Source: Bremia lactucae (taxonomy: Eukaryota > Oomycota > Peronosporomycetes > Peronosporales > Peronosporaceae). From it: a stretch of 64,000 nt of DNA. The notes beneath the pieces are model-generated. The model searched no databases. It was given only the letters and a program-made list of their open reading frames with translations, and was not told where the DNA came from. The position numbers were made by a program, and so were the translations under genes. Location: the NCBI RefSeq assembly GCF_004359215.1, contig NC_090616.1, positions 1 to 64,000 on the forward strand. Reading direction: 5' to 3'. Shown here piece by piece: positions 1 to 10,915 of the stretch (position 1 is its first letter; the number at the start of each line of letters is the position of its first letter).

Positions 1-707
1 TTTGTGACGAGTACACAAAGCTGCTTGATTAAAACACCATGCAGATCTCTCAAGAACCGCTTAGGTTCTAGGGTTGGTAATTGATTTATCTCCGAAGTTA
101 ACCTATGATGCGCATACAGATCAAGAGTATAAGCGCCTACTCTTGAACCGTTGTTAACAAAGACATTTAATGTCTTGGTTTCTTCCTGGGATTTATCCAC
201 AGGTTGCCGAGGGATTGAAAAAATCTTTCGGGATCTTGAAGTCTAGTCACTTCAGCATTAACTATTTGAGGGGATTTCCCCTAAGTTCGTGGGGACTTAT
301 TCCCTCAACGTCTTCCGACTGTGATTGCGCTATCACAGTCGGGTCCATTACGGTCGAATCTCTACTCGACCTAGGATCATCGTTTTGTCTCTTTTGGGCA
401 ACCGGTATATTCCTTGAATGTCGCCCGCTAGGCGTACATTCATGTCTCAATCGACTCGACTTTTTTGAGTGGTGGACGGACCTTGGCATTGCCTGTGCAT
501 TCGCACAGCCGCCAGCAGCTGACTCCACAGTGTGATAAGTCATTACTCTGTGATTTTGTGCAGTCGCACTAATGACCGTATCACAAGTGAGGCCATCGCA
601 CTCACTCTAAGTACATCCACACGCTTGTGGACGCTCAAAGAAGTTCATCGGATGACCATCTGATAATCAAGTGGTAGGCATCTTTACGGATCGATGCTGC
701 CAACTAA

Positions 708-1073
708 TTATTGGCTAATACACTCTGAGCCAAGATAAACCTTGATGACATCAAATTTGTCATCCAAATTCAGTACGATGAAATCATCATCATTATGTAA
801 ATCTCTTAACGTGTAGTGAAATTTCACTACGCGTTTCATCACTGTTATCGATGCACCTGCCGCTAGACGCACAGGTATCCTCGTTGGAGGGATGTCGCGC
901 TCAACATATTTGAGCCTACGACCCTCTAGTGACTGACGACGAATAAAGTTATTTGACGCTCCACAGTCCGCTAGGGCTCTGAGTGACAAATCATTAGTCA
1001 CTTTTACTCTAAGGTGATGAGAGAACCTCATCGCCAGGTGCAGATGCGCATAATGATTGTGTGTCTGATGCAA
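708..1073 (-). pseudogene. Retropepsin-like aspartic protease fragment (gypsy family 1)
   Basis: The protein carries an ADCGAS motif. This matches the D-[ST]-G-A active-site loop of retroviral-type aspartic proteases with Cys in place of Ser/Thr, followed by hydrophobic strands and a late LDDKFDVI stretch that corresponds to the DLILG region of related copies. In gypsy elements the enzyme matures the Gag-Pol polyprotein. The end is frameshifted relative to better copies, so the fragment is not expected to be functional. A paralogous, similarly broken copy lies at 49441-49707. Confidence 0.75.
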
Positions 1074-1114
1074 CTTTCGTCATGAGATTTGCAAATTATC
1101 TTGAGGTTGCTGAA

Positions 1115-1965
1115 TCAGTAGGGCGTTGCGTCCCTATTGACCCCGTCCATTTTTTGGCAGTCTGCCTCGCTGTTGCGATTTCGCAGCAAAGTCGGACCCG
1201 CGACTGTTGCACTATGTGGCATGTGGTCCATTATTACGTTCAGTACCTCTCGGTACTGGGCGTGGGGCACTACACTCATGAGCGTAATGTCCCAATTTTT
1301 GGCAGCGATGGCATTTCTGCGATCGCTTATTGTTCGGAAAGCGAGGTCACTAGCTTTCGACGTAGGAAAGACAATGGGTTCTGGACCTCCTAATTCGTGT
1401 CGTCTTGGTGGACGATATGATGACGAACTTGCTTGAGCCTGTCTCAACCTAAAGTCCTCTTGTTCCGCAACGGATATTGCTTCTTCAAGCATATCCAGTT
1501 TCAAGCGGAACAGGTGGGTTTTACGGGACCATCCGTAAGACCTTGCATGAACACCGTAATTAACGAGTTTTCATGATTTGGATTGTATGTGATACAACTC
1601 GCTAAAAGTCATATGTGCTAGGCATAAGCGTGAACATCACGCTTGCCTGGTTTGAGTTTCAGAAGCTCTGATCGAGCTCTGAACTCATACCTAGGAGGTT
1701 CAAACGTAAGTTTAAGTCGGTTTTTAAAAGCCTTTAGCGAGCCAAATACATATGGGTCGCGCAACTTAAGGACAAATGCCAAGTTTTTGGCACGACCTGC
1801 CAAATTCGATTGAGCGAATGCGACTTGCATTTGCTCGTCGACGATGTGACAAGCCTTTATGGCATAGTCCAATATGACGAGCCACCTTAAAAGGGAGTCC
1901 TCTTTGACTCCCTTATACTTAGAGATGTCTATCTTTAAAATTTCGGGACGACGCGTGTGCGTCAT
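1115..1965 (-). pseudogene. Gag capsid-like region (gypsy family 1), two frames
   Basis: The N-terminal part (1965-1618) contains KIDISKYKG, a WL..LD segment and SNLAGRAKNLA, typical of the retrotransposon Gag (capsid) domain of Ty3/gypsy elements. The C-terminal part (1504-1115) contains a glutamine- and arginine-rich linker (SSSSYRPPRR). A stop or frameshift near 1505-1617 separates the two. No clear CCHC zinc knuckle survives. The same N-terminal motif occurs in the plus-strand copy at 38325-38581 and the minus-strand copy at 50487-50729. Confidence 0.75.
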
Positions 1966-2321
1966 CCCAGGTACAGGGGTCTATACCTGTTGCAACCTCA
2001 ACAGTTCTGCCTGTTGAAAGCTTTGCTGATTAAGCAAGGTCACTGTCTCCCGCACCTCGTCTGATTAAGCAAGGTCACTGTCTCCCGCACCTCGTCAAGT
2101 TCATGTTGTACGAACTTGGCGATGGTTTTAATGGAGAGCATCTCTGTTCAAACTGGTCAGCATGGCCAAGATGGCATCATTCCCTACGGTCGAACTCATT
2201 CGTTTGACCGCACTCCTTTCTATGTCACTTAGAAAGGAGTAGCTATCACGCGTAACGTGATGCGTATTCCCATTATCATCGAACATGTGCATCTTTGATG
2301 ATAGAGCGGTGGTCCGTGATC

Positions 2322-2340
2322 GGACTACAAAGTGCTACCA
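2322..2340 (-). promoter_or_regulatory. Candidate tRNA primer-binding site of gypsy family 1
   Basis: On the minus strand TGGTAGCACTTTGTAGTCC begins two bases after the LTR end. The same sequence follows LTR ends at 37988-38006 and, diverged, at 59952-59970 and 51049-51068. Position and the TGG start fit a primer-binding site. The first eight bases equal the complement of the 3' end of animal-type initiator Met tRNA; the tRNA itself is not proven. Confidence 0.6.
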
Positions 2341-2342
2341 GG

Positions 2343-2677
2343 TGTAACGGGGCACTAACGACTTGTGCTGCTTCAGCTCAAATCCACTTTGCACTGCTTC
2401 AGCGCAAGTGGTGCCACACGTCGCTTCACGTACACTAGTACGTGGAGAGGAAGAATCTCTTAGAAAACACTTGCTTTAAAGAGGGTTAAAATAAAACTGT
2501 ATATAATATAATTAAGTTCTTCTGTTTCTATCTATTTACTACTTACTTAATTATATACTCATACAAAATATGCAATAAAGTCTTATCTGTCTCTCTCAGT
2601 GCTGACTAGACCGCGGAGCAAGTAGATAAAATAGCATTTATCTAGCAATGGATAAGCTTTCCGAGTATAACTATGTA
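2343..2677 (-). repeat. LTR family 1, 5' LTR of the minus-strand element, cut by gap
   Basis: On the plus strand it begins TGTAACGGGGCAC and matches the LTRs at 37505-37954 and 51070-51479 in the same orientation. The far end (CCCCGTTACA in full copies) is lost in the N gap at 2678-2777. Confidence 0.8.
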
Positions 2678-2777
2678 NNNNNNNNNNNNNNNNNNNNNNN
2701 NNNNNNNNNNNNNNNNNNNNNNNNNNNNNNNNNNNNNNNNNNNNNNNNNNNNNNNNNNNNNNNNNNNNNNNNNNNNN
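2678..2777. other. Assembly gap (100 N)
   Basis: A run of 100 N of unknown true size between a family-1 LTR and the antisense region of a family-2 gypsy element. The 3' LTR of the family-2 copy is expected inside it. Confidence 0.95.
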
Positions 2778-4060
2778 GCGTGAGTCACATACTTTTAGAA
2801 CCTTCCTCGACGATGGAAGAATGGTGGACTATTATAGTCACAGTCCATCAGAGGATGAGGAAAAGAGCGTCGCTCTTACACGCCATCTCACGAGGATGAA
2901 CGTCGGTGGGCCCCAAATCCGTTCCCAGAACGTGATGTCGCTGATGTCTTAACTGCATTGATCAGGAAACAGGACCCTGAATCCAACATTATTACAAATT
3001 CGCTCGATGAAGAGTAAGAGCGGGCAATCCTCATAGAGGAACAAGCTCGTCGTCGAGCTGCAGAGATAGCGAAAGCTTAAGCTCACAGTGAATATCGATT
3101 CACTCCACTGAGTGTGGAAGAGCGCAGTCAAAGGGATCACTGGTCACAGCTTAGCCATCTGGATCTCAGGCCCCATGGCGAGGACGCCGGAGGAGGTCGC
3201 TGCTCGCGACGCTCTTCATATGCGATGCCTTACGCCAAAAGTAATGACGCAAGTCAGTATCTGACACGTTTGCGTGATCAGGCCCGTGGGGCTTCGATGA
3301 CCTCAATGAGGGAAATTCCGATCGTTTTGTTTCAAACGAATCAAGAAGTGAAATTGTTTCAAACGAATCAAGAAGTAAAAACGAAGTTTCATTTGAGAAC
3401 TGGGTTCATCGGGCCCGCCGCCTCCGCAATATCTGAAATATTGGAGAGTCTGAAAATGTGGCTGATGTCCGTTTAGAACGAAAGCTTCGCTTTGATTTCG
3501 CCAAGCTTTGGCAAAGAGGCTAGTTACGTTCAGCATGTATGCCAGAAAGCGAGGATAGGCTTAGCCAATATTTCAGTGCTTTGGTTGACCGTGGATCGAA
3601 GCCACACGGAGGCTATAGATCCACCAATTGCCACTTCTAGTGGTAGGAAGCGGTCAATCTTGCCGAAGAGGTACCTCAAACTTCCAAGCGTTTTCAGGAG
3701 AGGGGCACCCTAGCCACTCCACCTGATACTGGTATTGGCCCTTAAGACGACGTCGCTTTAAAAGTTTCTCCACGTGAAACCGAAGTTTCCCTCTTGCATC
3801 AAGCAGCGCGGGAGGGGGCCAAAAACTCGACGGAAGCATTTGATGCTTTAAAGCACGAGGCGCAACTTTTTTGTGAGAGCCTTGCTCGGGTTGAGGGCTG
3901 TTTTAAGGCGGTTCGGAATCGTCTTTCGATGCTGGAACGTCAGCAACCTCGCTTAGAGGGCCAGCTGGACATTCTGGTGAGGATGCAGCAATCTGCGGCA
4001 CGACCGCCTGTCTCGGCACAAGCGCCTTTAAGTCCACGTGGGAAGGGTCCCGACATGGCT
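2778..4060 (+). pseudogene. Antisense ORF (aORF) of family-2 gypsy element, copy 1
   Basis: A plus-strand coding-like strip lies downstream of, and partly antisense to, the pol gene of the minus-strand family-2 element. It encodes an acidic serine/proline-rich part (DYYSHSPSEDEE), an Arg/Ala-rich part, an in-frame 27-bp duplication (FQTNQEVKL twice, about 3328-3381) and a coiled-coil-like C-terminus rich in Leu, Glu and Gln (ESLARVEG, RLSMLERQQ), ending at 4060. It aligns throughout with 24808-26083. A 1-bp loss near 2862 and several stops break it. No known domain is recognised. The half overlapping 3654-4060 could simply be a shadow of the integrase/chromodomain frame. Confidence 0.45.
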
Positions 4061-4202
4061 TAAGCAAGCCGACGTAGAACACTGGGTGTGGACGCAGTTT
4101 TCTAGGAAGGTTTTGCGGGTAAGCTAGGCCCTTATTGGCCACGACCTTTAATGGTTCAATGAAGCGCGGGTGCAGTTTGGTCTTAAAGACCGCGGATACC
4201 AA
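3654..4202 (-). pseudogene. Integrase C-terminus and chromodomain (family-2 gypsy, copy 1)
   Basis: The minus strand encodes the end of integrase (LRPHPVFYVGLLKP, typical of the region after the catalytic core). Further on, at 3839-3654, comes a chromodomain-like segment: FHVEKLLKRRRLKGQYQYQV followed by EWLGCPSPENAW. That is the Y-x-V-x-W-x-G-x(5-7)-N-x-W core of chromodomains. In chromoviruses this domain steers integration towards chromatin marks. A stop near 3903 separates the two parts. The second copy at 25678-26226 is open across the boundary. Confidence 0.8.
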
Positions 4203-6900
4203 GTAAGTAGGTAATTTCTTAGCGTTTAATTGAATTCGGTCTCCGACAGCATAATAATTAGTACAGCTTCTGCCTTTGGCATCTGCTTGTTATTTTTGTT
4301 TGTCTTGGCTATCAGCCATCGTGTCACGTACATGTCTTACTTAAAACACTAAATTGCGTCGCGAGAAACTCGCTTATTTGTTTTCGAATGGTAGTAGGGC
4401 TGATATCAGCAACTATCGGCTAATTCTCCCCCACCAAGCCTTGTGCCACGTAGTGGTATCGTTATCGAAACGCGTGGGTGGGTGAGACCGTTGACGGAGT
4501 GTTGCCTGTAGAGGCGTGGACAGCGTTATTTAACGCAAATTAAACCACTGGGAGCATTGAGCTCCAGAGCTTTGGTGTCTGAGCACACACACTGCATAAA
4601 ATGTCTTCAATGACGCGATTGACACGTTCAGTTTTTTCTTACCATAGGTCTGCGGATGGTCCGCGGTGGACATGTCCGATCTGGTGCCAAGCACTCGGAA
4701 AATCGATATCCAGAAATTTACTCGTGAAACATGGGTCTCGATCAGAGACAATTTCCACTGGCAAGCCGTGTTGTCAAAACACGCGATCGATGAACAGCCT
4801 TGCTGTACCTTCACCATCAGTGGTATCCGGCCTAGCCGCTAAGTGAGCCCGGCTCTGTAAGCCAGATTTATTGGTGGTCCAAACTTTACAAATGCGTCAG
4901 CGCATACATTCGCACATGCGAAACTTGCCAGCGGGTTAATCCCTCGGCGCATGCTGCTGCACCAATGGCAAGTCTGCCCGTACCCACAGGGTGTTGGGAG
5001 CTTAACGACGCGCGGAGGATCCGCAGCGTCCGTGCAATAAAGCAACAGGTCGTTATCGATAGAAAATAAAGGTAATGTTGCACGCAAACGTGCCGACAAT
5101 TTAGAGCCTGATTTAGTGCTCTTTAGAGCTCGTAGCAGAGCTACACACTGTTCGACCTGACATTATATTCGTTTAATGAGAGAGCTCATAATCCGGCCTA
5201 CGTGATAACGCATCGGCCAAAGCATTCTGCTTGCCAGGCTTATACTTCACCTCGAAGTTGTATTCCGCAAAAAAGGATAACCATCGGGCCATTCTCTGTG
5301 AGAGATGGGGCGACTTTGTCGCCGTGCGTAACGACGCGTGATCTGTATAAATCACAAACGGCTTAGAGCCGAGCAGATGAACTCTGAATTTTTTTTTTAA
5401 ATAGCAAGAAAAGTAAAAGGCGTTCGTCTCTTAGGTAACTTTTTAGAAGTAAGTGAGTATTAAAATTTGACGAGAGCATACCTCATAGCTAGTAACTCTT
5501 TGAAGTGGGTAGGTCTTATCCGGAGCTTTAAGCTGTCTAGACTCGAACGCAATTACAAGTTCACGCCCATCATCATCTTTTTTTGTAACAGAGCACTATC
5601 AATGGCAAAATCCGATGTGTCACAGACGACACAGAAAGGCCAATTTGGATTTGGCAGTGCCAGAACCGGGGCATGAATAAGACTTATTAATTGCTTGTAA
5701 AGTATTATGCTCTGTGCTAGTCCAGCACCGATCTGTATAGATTAGGTAATGGCCTAGCCATATTAACGTAGTGTTCGCTTCATTGTTAAGATTTTAGGCG
5801 AGACTTAATCACTTACGCAAATTCTTCTGGTTCTTAGGAGCCGGCCAATCAACTATGGCTTTTGCCTTAGCGGGATCCGCTCTAAGACCTCGCTTCCCAA
5901 TGAAATGCCCTAAGAAAGAATTTGTTCTGCGCCAAAAACGCATTTAGATGCATTGGCATATAATTTAATTGTGCGCATACACTCGAGCACTGCTCGCAAA
6001 TGGTCTATATGGTTCTCCACATCCGACGGACCCTTCTCCGCACGACTTTGGACAAAAATGTCATCAAAATACGTCTTTACATAAACTTGATGAGGGCGGA
6101 AAGCTGCGTCATGAGACGATTAAATGTTGCCGGTGCGTTGGAAGGCCCTTGCGGCATAACCAACCACTCTCATAGCATTCCGCTTGGGGTACTTACCGCT
6201 GTAAGCGGGACATCGCTAGCTCGCATGAGTGTTGGTAATAACCATCGACTAAGCAAAGTGCACTGTACATTGTACATCCCACCAAATTGTTAAGAACATC
6301 CTTTCTAGGAATGGGGGCTTGTGCTGGTATAGCGGCAGCATCAAGCTTATTAGAAGCATGTACAATGCGCCATTTAATATTTGGCTTTTTGACACAACTT
6401 GTCGGTGCCGAATGGGAGATTTGCTCTCTCGTACCCTTCCAGCCTCGTTAGAAACGGAACAAATCGTCACTGACGTCACGCTATTCCTTTGGTAAAGGCC
6501 ACTGTTATGTGACACAGTATTTGTTCCAGGAACCAAGTCAATTTCAGGACGGAAACCTCTATCCGGTGGTAAAACAGATGGTGAATTGGTACATACCACA
6601 TCTTCAAATTCTTAATTAAGGAAAAGAATGGATCCGTAGGATCTTTAAGGTGCAATGACCCACTCCGCGCACTAAGTGCAGCTTTTGTGTCATGCAGGAC
6701 AGCTTCGTCCAGAAGTAATGATGTGTTCAACTTAATCGTTGGTCGAACGACTACCATCTCAGATAAGTCGCCAGCCTTTAGGAATCGGCTGCACGCATCA
6801 ATAGACATTTCGTCTAGCTCTAAAGAGCGTGCAACGAAGGGATTGCCGCTAGGCTAACTTCTTCCTCAATGTTACCGGCTACACCATTTACAAGCGTATG
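4203..6900 (-). pseudogene. Family-2 gypsy pol: integrase core, RNase H, RT (decayed)
   Basis: Reading the minus strand from 6900 down: a PR-RT linker (6808-6249, same as 62061-62690), the RT palm with KTYFDDIFVQSRAE near 6030-6085, RNase H/tether (5400-5173; YTDHASLRT, ARWLSFFAEYNF, NALADALSRRP), the spacer to integrase (5099-4839) and integrase catalytic-core pieces ([15 protein letters not shown], 4817-4530). The order is canonical for Ty3/gypsy. Many stops and indels show decay. The upstream part of the element (repeat region, protease, gag, 5' LTR) is missing because the copy stops at the gap and telomeric array. Confidence 0.85.
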
Positions 6901-6903
6901 NNN

Positions 6904-7189
6904 CCTAAACCCTAAACCCTAAACCCTAAACCCTAAACCCTAAACCCTAAACCCTAAACCCTAAACCCTAAACCCTAAACCCTAAACCCTAAACCCTAAA
7001 CCCTAAACCCTAAACCCTAAACCCTAAACCCTAAACCCTAAACCCTAAAACCAAAACCCTAAACCCTAAACCCTAAACCCAAAACCCTAAACCCTAAACC
7101 CTAAACCCTAAACCCTAAACCCTAAACCCTAAACCCTAAACCCTAAACCCTAAACCCTAAACCCTAAACCCTAAACCCTAAACCCTAAA
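6904..7189 (+). repeat. Telomeric repeat array (CCCTAAA)n
   Basis: About 41 units of the 7-bp repeat CCCTAAA (TTTAGGG on the other strand) with only a few variant units (near 7047-7056 and 7078-7084). This is the plant-type telomere unit also used by oomycetes. The C-rich strand on plus means a chromosome end would lie to the left. Three N separate it from the retroelement at 6900. The near-perfect units suggest a young array, or a real telomere joined by scaffolding. Confidence 0.97.
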
Positions 7190-7190
7190 A

Positions 7191-7960
7191 ATTCTTTAAA
7201 CACCTGTTGACCGCTTCAGAAAATTTAAAGCTTTAACCTATAAAAGTGTGAGCGAAAATGCCGCATTAACTAACAAGCGTACGATCCTTATAAAAGCATT
7301 AGCTTACGTCCTCGCAGTCTCGCTTATTGCTGTACGCCACGTTCGTGAGTTCGACACTAAGGTTAGTAACTTGGCCTTTTAAAATGTGACTCCGCATGAC
7401 GTCTCACTTGCTTCAGCGTTAAAGCGATTTCTCGGACTCAACCTCAACTATTGTCCAACCCTTCGAGCGATTACCACGGAGGGCATCCTTCAGTATTCAC
7501 CAGAACGCTCCATTTTCGAATGCTGACACAAACTAGTGGGCTTACCGGGACTAATCGTGACTCGGTAATCATGTCCCGAATTCTGCGTACAATTCCCTGC
7601 CAAGCACGCCAACTACTGAGGACGCTTTGACTCGCATCGAGGCCAAGGTATCCGTCACATCGTAACAACCACCCCGATCGCGCAACATCATCAATGGACA
7701 ACGCGTATTGGTCAAGACACTGCAATTCTGGCCAGACTTACGAGGGCCCTGACCGACAAAAATATGGGGCCGGCAGTTATGACAAAGACTCAGTATACCG
7801 ACTTGTGCCTCTGTCGTTTTCTCGTTCAGGATACATACAAGCAATGCACGGCTCCACAACAAGCGATCATTCGAACACGAGTCATGAGCATTCGAGTGAA
7901 TGCTATGGTGGCGGGTGTGGTCTTGGCATTCCTTTTGGAGGTCTTTATTACTGCTAGAGG
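7191..7960 (+). pseudogene. Decayed Penelope-like RT, N-terminal half (PLE relic 1)
   Basis: Directly after the telomeric array the plus strand encodes pieces aligned with the intact PLE RT at 18765-19330. LKRFLGLNLNYCPT (about 7412-7453) matches its LNRLLGLNLKFCPT. TDKNMGPAVMTKTQYTDLCL (about 7750-7810) matches its TDKNLGPALFTMEHYIQLCV. Several stops and frameshifts interrupt it. The remainder of the same RT lies at 11276-12240, so the relic was split by later insertions. Orientation relative to the telomere is that expected for telomere-attached PLEs. Confidence 0.75.
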
Positions 7961-8159
7961 TGAAGCTTATACTTCACGGAGCAGTAAGCAAGCAACCTTC
8001 CCGAAAATTTGAGCTCATAACCTGTTGAATTACGTAACGCTATGAGCTTGAAGATGGGCTTACGGTCGAGATTACAAACCGGAAAGCAAGTTATATTTTG
8101 CGAGTTTAACTTTAGCCTACCTTTAACTTTATCCTACCGTTAATTATTTCCTATCGTTT

Positions 8160-8580
8160 GCTGCGCCCCCTTTCCCACATATGTGGACTACCGACGTCGG
8201 TAGCTTAGGGGTTACGGGGTCGGGGCGACTGTGATTGTTAAGCAGCTCCCATCTGGGCAGTGCCTGGGTGGGTTACGGGTCTAACATGAACGGAAACCTC
8301 GGCTAGTACCACTCCTGGGTCCGGCGCCGGAGGTGTAATGGACGACCCGGGAGCTGGGTAGGGAGCCGCTACGTCATGTCGCATAGCGTGACACGATAGG
8401 TAAACTGCCTTGTCTCGGGCCCGGACCCGAAAAGTCCCAAAGTTACTGTGGGCACAACCACCACCCCGGGGGCGGCTGCTACTTGAAAATACTCACATAT
8501 GTGGACTACCGTTAAATGGGGGACGTCACTGTCTGGCGTTACAGTGCTGGTGAACCCCAAACACCAGGTCCCAAATTTTT
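8160..8580. other. GC-rich unassigned segment with repeated CACATATGTG
   Basis: Much more GC-rich than its surroundings. The palindrome-centred motif GTAGTCCACATATGTG (minus strand) occurs twice, near 8180-8196 and 8494-8510. No recognisable domain in the short minus-strand frame at 8369-8560. It sits between the split PLE and a copia fragment and might be untranslated or terminal sequence of another element. The flanking stretch 7961-8159 shows no gene. Confidence 0.35.
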
Positions 8581-8586
8581 GTTTTT

Positions 8587-8655
8587 GTCGTTACCGGGTA
8601 TCGAACCGGTGACCAGTGGGATGCACCGCCATGCCTTACCTGACTGAGCCACAAC
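8587..8655 (-). other. tRNA-like sequence, perhaps head of a SINE
   Basis: The minus strand has an A box (TGGCTCAGTCAGG, 8651-8639) and a B box (GGTTCGATACC, 8607-8597) 44 bases apart, as in tRNA genes. The ends GTTGTGG and TAACGAC can pair almost fully as an acceptor stem. The T arm needs an eight-base loop and the presumed anticodon loop lacks the usual U before the anticodon. It is therefore more likely a tRNA-derived repeat or pseudo-tRNA than a working tRNA. Confidence 0.5.
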
Positions 8656-8795
8656 ACACGATATTTCCACACTCAACTTCTCCGTATTATTTTTTTCATA
8701 CGATCCCCTATACCCGCATATGCATCAAGCGCAACACTTTCGATGAACACATTTATCTTCAAAATCTCCCTTGATGTGGACTCGAAGTGATGCCC

Positions 8796-10243
8796 TTATG
8801 CTGCCATGCCGAGTCCCATGATAAATTTGGTGTGCTTGTCTCTTGATAGAGCCTTAGTTAACCCGCCCGCGATCATTTCTTCAGTTGGCTTGTACTCCAC
8901 TCCAATTACCTCACTTTCCACCTTCTCACGCAAGAAATGAAACTTGATGTCGATGTGCTTTGGGCGCAAATGGTAGACAGGATTCTTGGCAAGTGCAATA
9001 CATCCTTGATTGTCTTGAAATATCGTCGTCGCCGCATCAGTCTTGTACTCCAAGTCATTTATCGAATTTCGAAGCCAGACTGCCTCTTGAGTTGCGCTAT
9101 ACAGACTCATGTACTCTGCTTCCGTGCTTGATGTCGCAACGGTTGGCTGTCGCTTGGAATTTCATGAGATCGTGCCGCCGTTCAGGAAGAACACGTATCC
9201 TGTCGTTGAACGCCGCGTGTCTAAGTCGCCTGCCCAGTTTGCATCTGCAAATCCAATAAGATCTCCCTTGTTAACGCCGCTAAACACAATGCTGATATCT
9301 TTAGTCGTCTTCAAGTATTTGAGAATTCGCCTTGCCGCCACCCAGTGTGACTTCCCGTAGCGCTCACAGAAATTGGCAACTTCGCCAACCGCATGCGCGA
9401 TGTCTGGTCGTGTACAAGTCGCTATGTACATTAATGCACCCACCAATTCGCGATACGGAAATTTCGGTACAAACGCTTCCTCTTCAGGCATCTTCACCAG
9501 TTTCGAGTCGTTGTCCGCTGGCGTGTGCACGTCTTTGCAATTCTCAATTCCATACTTTTCTGAGAGTCGCCTGATGTATGCCTTCTGGTTCATCTTGATC
9601 AAGTGTTTATTGCGCTTGCGGTGAATCTCGATTTCTAAGCAGTACTTGAGACCCCAAGCTCTTTGATGCTGAGCTCTTGCTTAAGCGCAATCTTAATGTC
9701 CGCAATGTGCTCCTTAGTTTTGCCGAACAGCATTAGGTCGTCCACGTAGATTACAATGATGCTGTATTCGCCGCTTGACACTCGAATAAAACCACACGGA
9801 TCTGCTGAAGTCCTTTTGAATCCTTGGTTTCCCAGATGTTGATTTAGTTTGCTGTTCCACTGCCGCGCCGCTTGTTTAGTTCCATACAGCGCTTTCTGCA
9901 GCAAACACTCTTCATCGGATTTTGTTGATCTTCAAAGCCGTCGAGTTGGTCCATGTAGATCTCCTCATCAACTTCTCCATACAAGAATGCGGTATCAACG
10001 TCGCATTTTCTGCCTCCAAGTCTTCAGCTGCTGCAATAGCTAACACCGTATTGATTGATTCTTACAAGCCACTGGCGCAAAAGTCTCGACGAAGTCGATC
10101 CCAGGCCGCTGCGTAAATTCTTTTGCAACTAATCGTGCCTTGAACTTGACAATATTTCCACTTCGATCGCGCTTGATCCGAAATACCCACTTGCAGCCAA
10201 CAGCCTTCTTGTTCGGTGGCATGTCCACTAACGCCCATGTGCT
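8796..10243 (-). pseudogene. Ty1/copia pol: RT and RNase H, decayed
   Basis: Minus-strand pieces in order: KKAVGCKWVFRIK and KARLVAKEFTQRPGIDFVETFAPVA (10228-10040), ALYGTKQAARQWN and the RT active-site box IVIYVDDLMLFG (9904-9635), the connection region ALMYIATCTRPDIAHAVG (9602-9162), and RNase H (ATQEAVWLR, HIDIKFHFLREKV, ILTKAL-like end; 9110-8796). All are signatures of copia polyproteins. Small frameshifts divide the frame, and integrase, protease and gag are absent. The 5' side was replaced at about 10243 by mitochondrial sequence. Confidence 0.9.
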
Positions 10244-10915
10244 ATATATGTAATTAGCTCAATTAAGAGAAGTACAAGCTTTTGCCCAATTTGGTTCAGA
10301 TTTAGATGCAACTACGCAACAACAATTAAAAAGGGTGTTGGATTAACAGAAATGTTAAAACAAGGTTTAAAGGTAGCGTAGCACTATCTGTTGAAGAACA
10401 GATTATAATTATTTATTTAGGGGTAAAAGGTTTTTTAGATAGAATCGCTGTAAACAAATTTCAATATTTGAAACTGATTGCTTAAATTTTATTAAAAATA
10501 ATCATTTAAATATTTTAGAAGAAATTTCATCGAAAAAAGAAATTTCTTAAGAATTATATTCTACGTTACGTACTTTAGCAACAGATTTTACTAGAAATTT
10601 TAATCTTAATAATTTTATAGCAAGAAATATTAAAAAAAATCTTTTTTATAAAAAAATTAAGAGCATAAATAGAAAAAGTTTAAAATAAATAAATTTATAA
10701 AATTAGGATAACCAGGTTAGCAATAATATTAAATAAGGGAAATGAATTTCTAATAAATTCTGAATTTAGAAATGATACTCGAAATGCCATAAGAGTGCAT
10801 TTAAGAAGACCAGTAGTAAATTTACCGCATACGCCGAAAATTGCAGTGGGACCTTCTATTGATGAAGAAACTTTAAAAGAGTTGAATAATTATTAATGAA
10901 AAACATTCGTTCTGG
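10244..10915 (+). other. atp1: Nuclear mitochondrial insertion (NUMT) with 3' part of atp1
   Basis: An abrupt switch to very AT-rich sequence. The plus strand encodes LAQLREVQAFAQFGSDLDAT, then EMLKQGLK, LSVEEQ and later FIKNNHLNILEEISSKKEIS. These are the C-terminal signatures of F1-ATP synthase alpha subunit in the AT-rich style of a mitochondrial genome. Frameshifts after LKR and internal stops show it is not expressed. From about 10610 another mitochondrial-looking stretch ends in VGPSIDEETLKELNNY, a gene I do not identify. Oomycete mtDNA is known to carry atp1. Confidence 0.85.

Larger units (their letters stand above)
1..2342 (-). mobile_element. Family-1 Ty3/gypsy remnant: gag, protease and leader of pol
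   Basis: Minus-strand 5' half of a Ty3/gypsy element. The order on the minus strand is LTR (from 2343), primer site, gag (1965-1115), protease (1073-708), then a stretch with no clear motif (about 700-1) that precedes RT in related copies. The stretch is closely similar to 48800-51069, a second copy of the same family in the same orientation. Frames are interrupted by stops and indels, so the copy is dead. RT, RNase H and integrase are absent here; the window edge cuts it. Confidence 0.85.

Noticed and set aside
6901..7189. CRISPR-like or satellite array
   Set aside because: A perfect 7-bp unit without spacers, identical to plant/oomycete telomere repeats.
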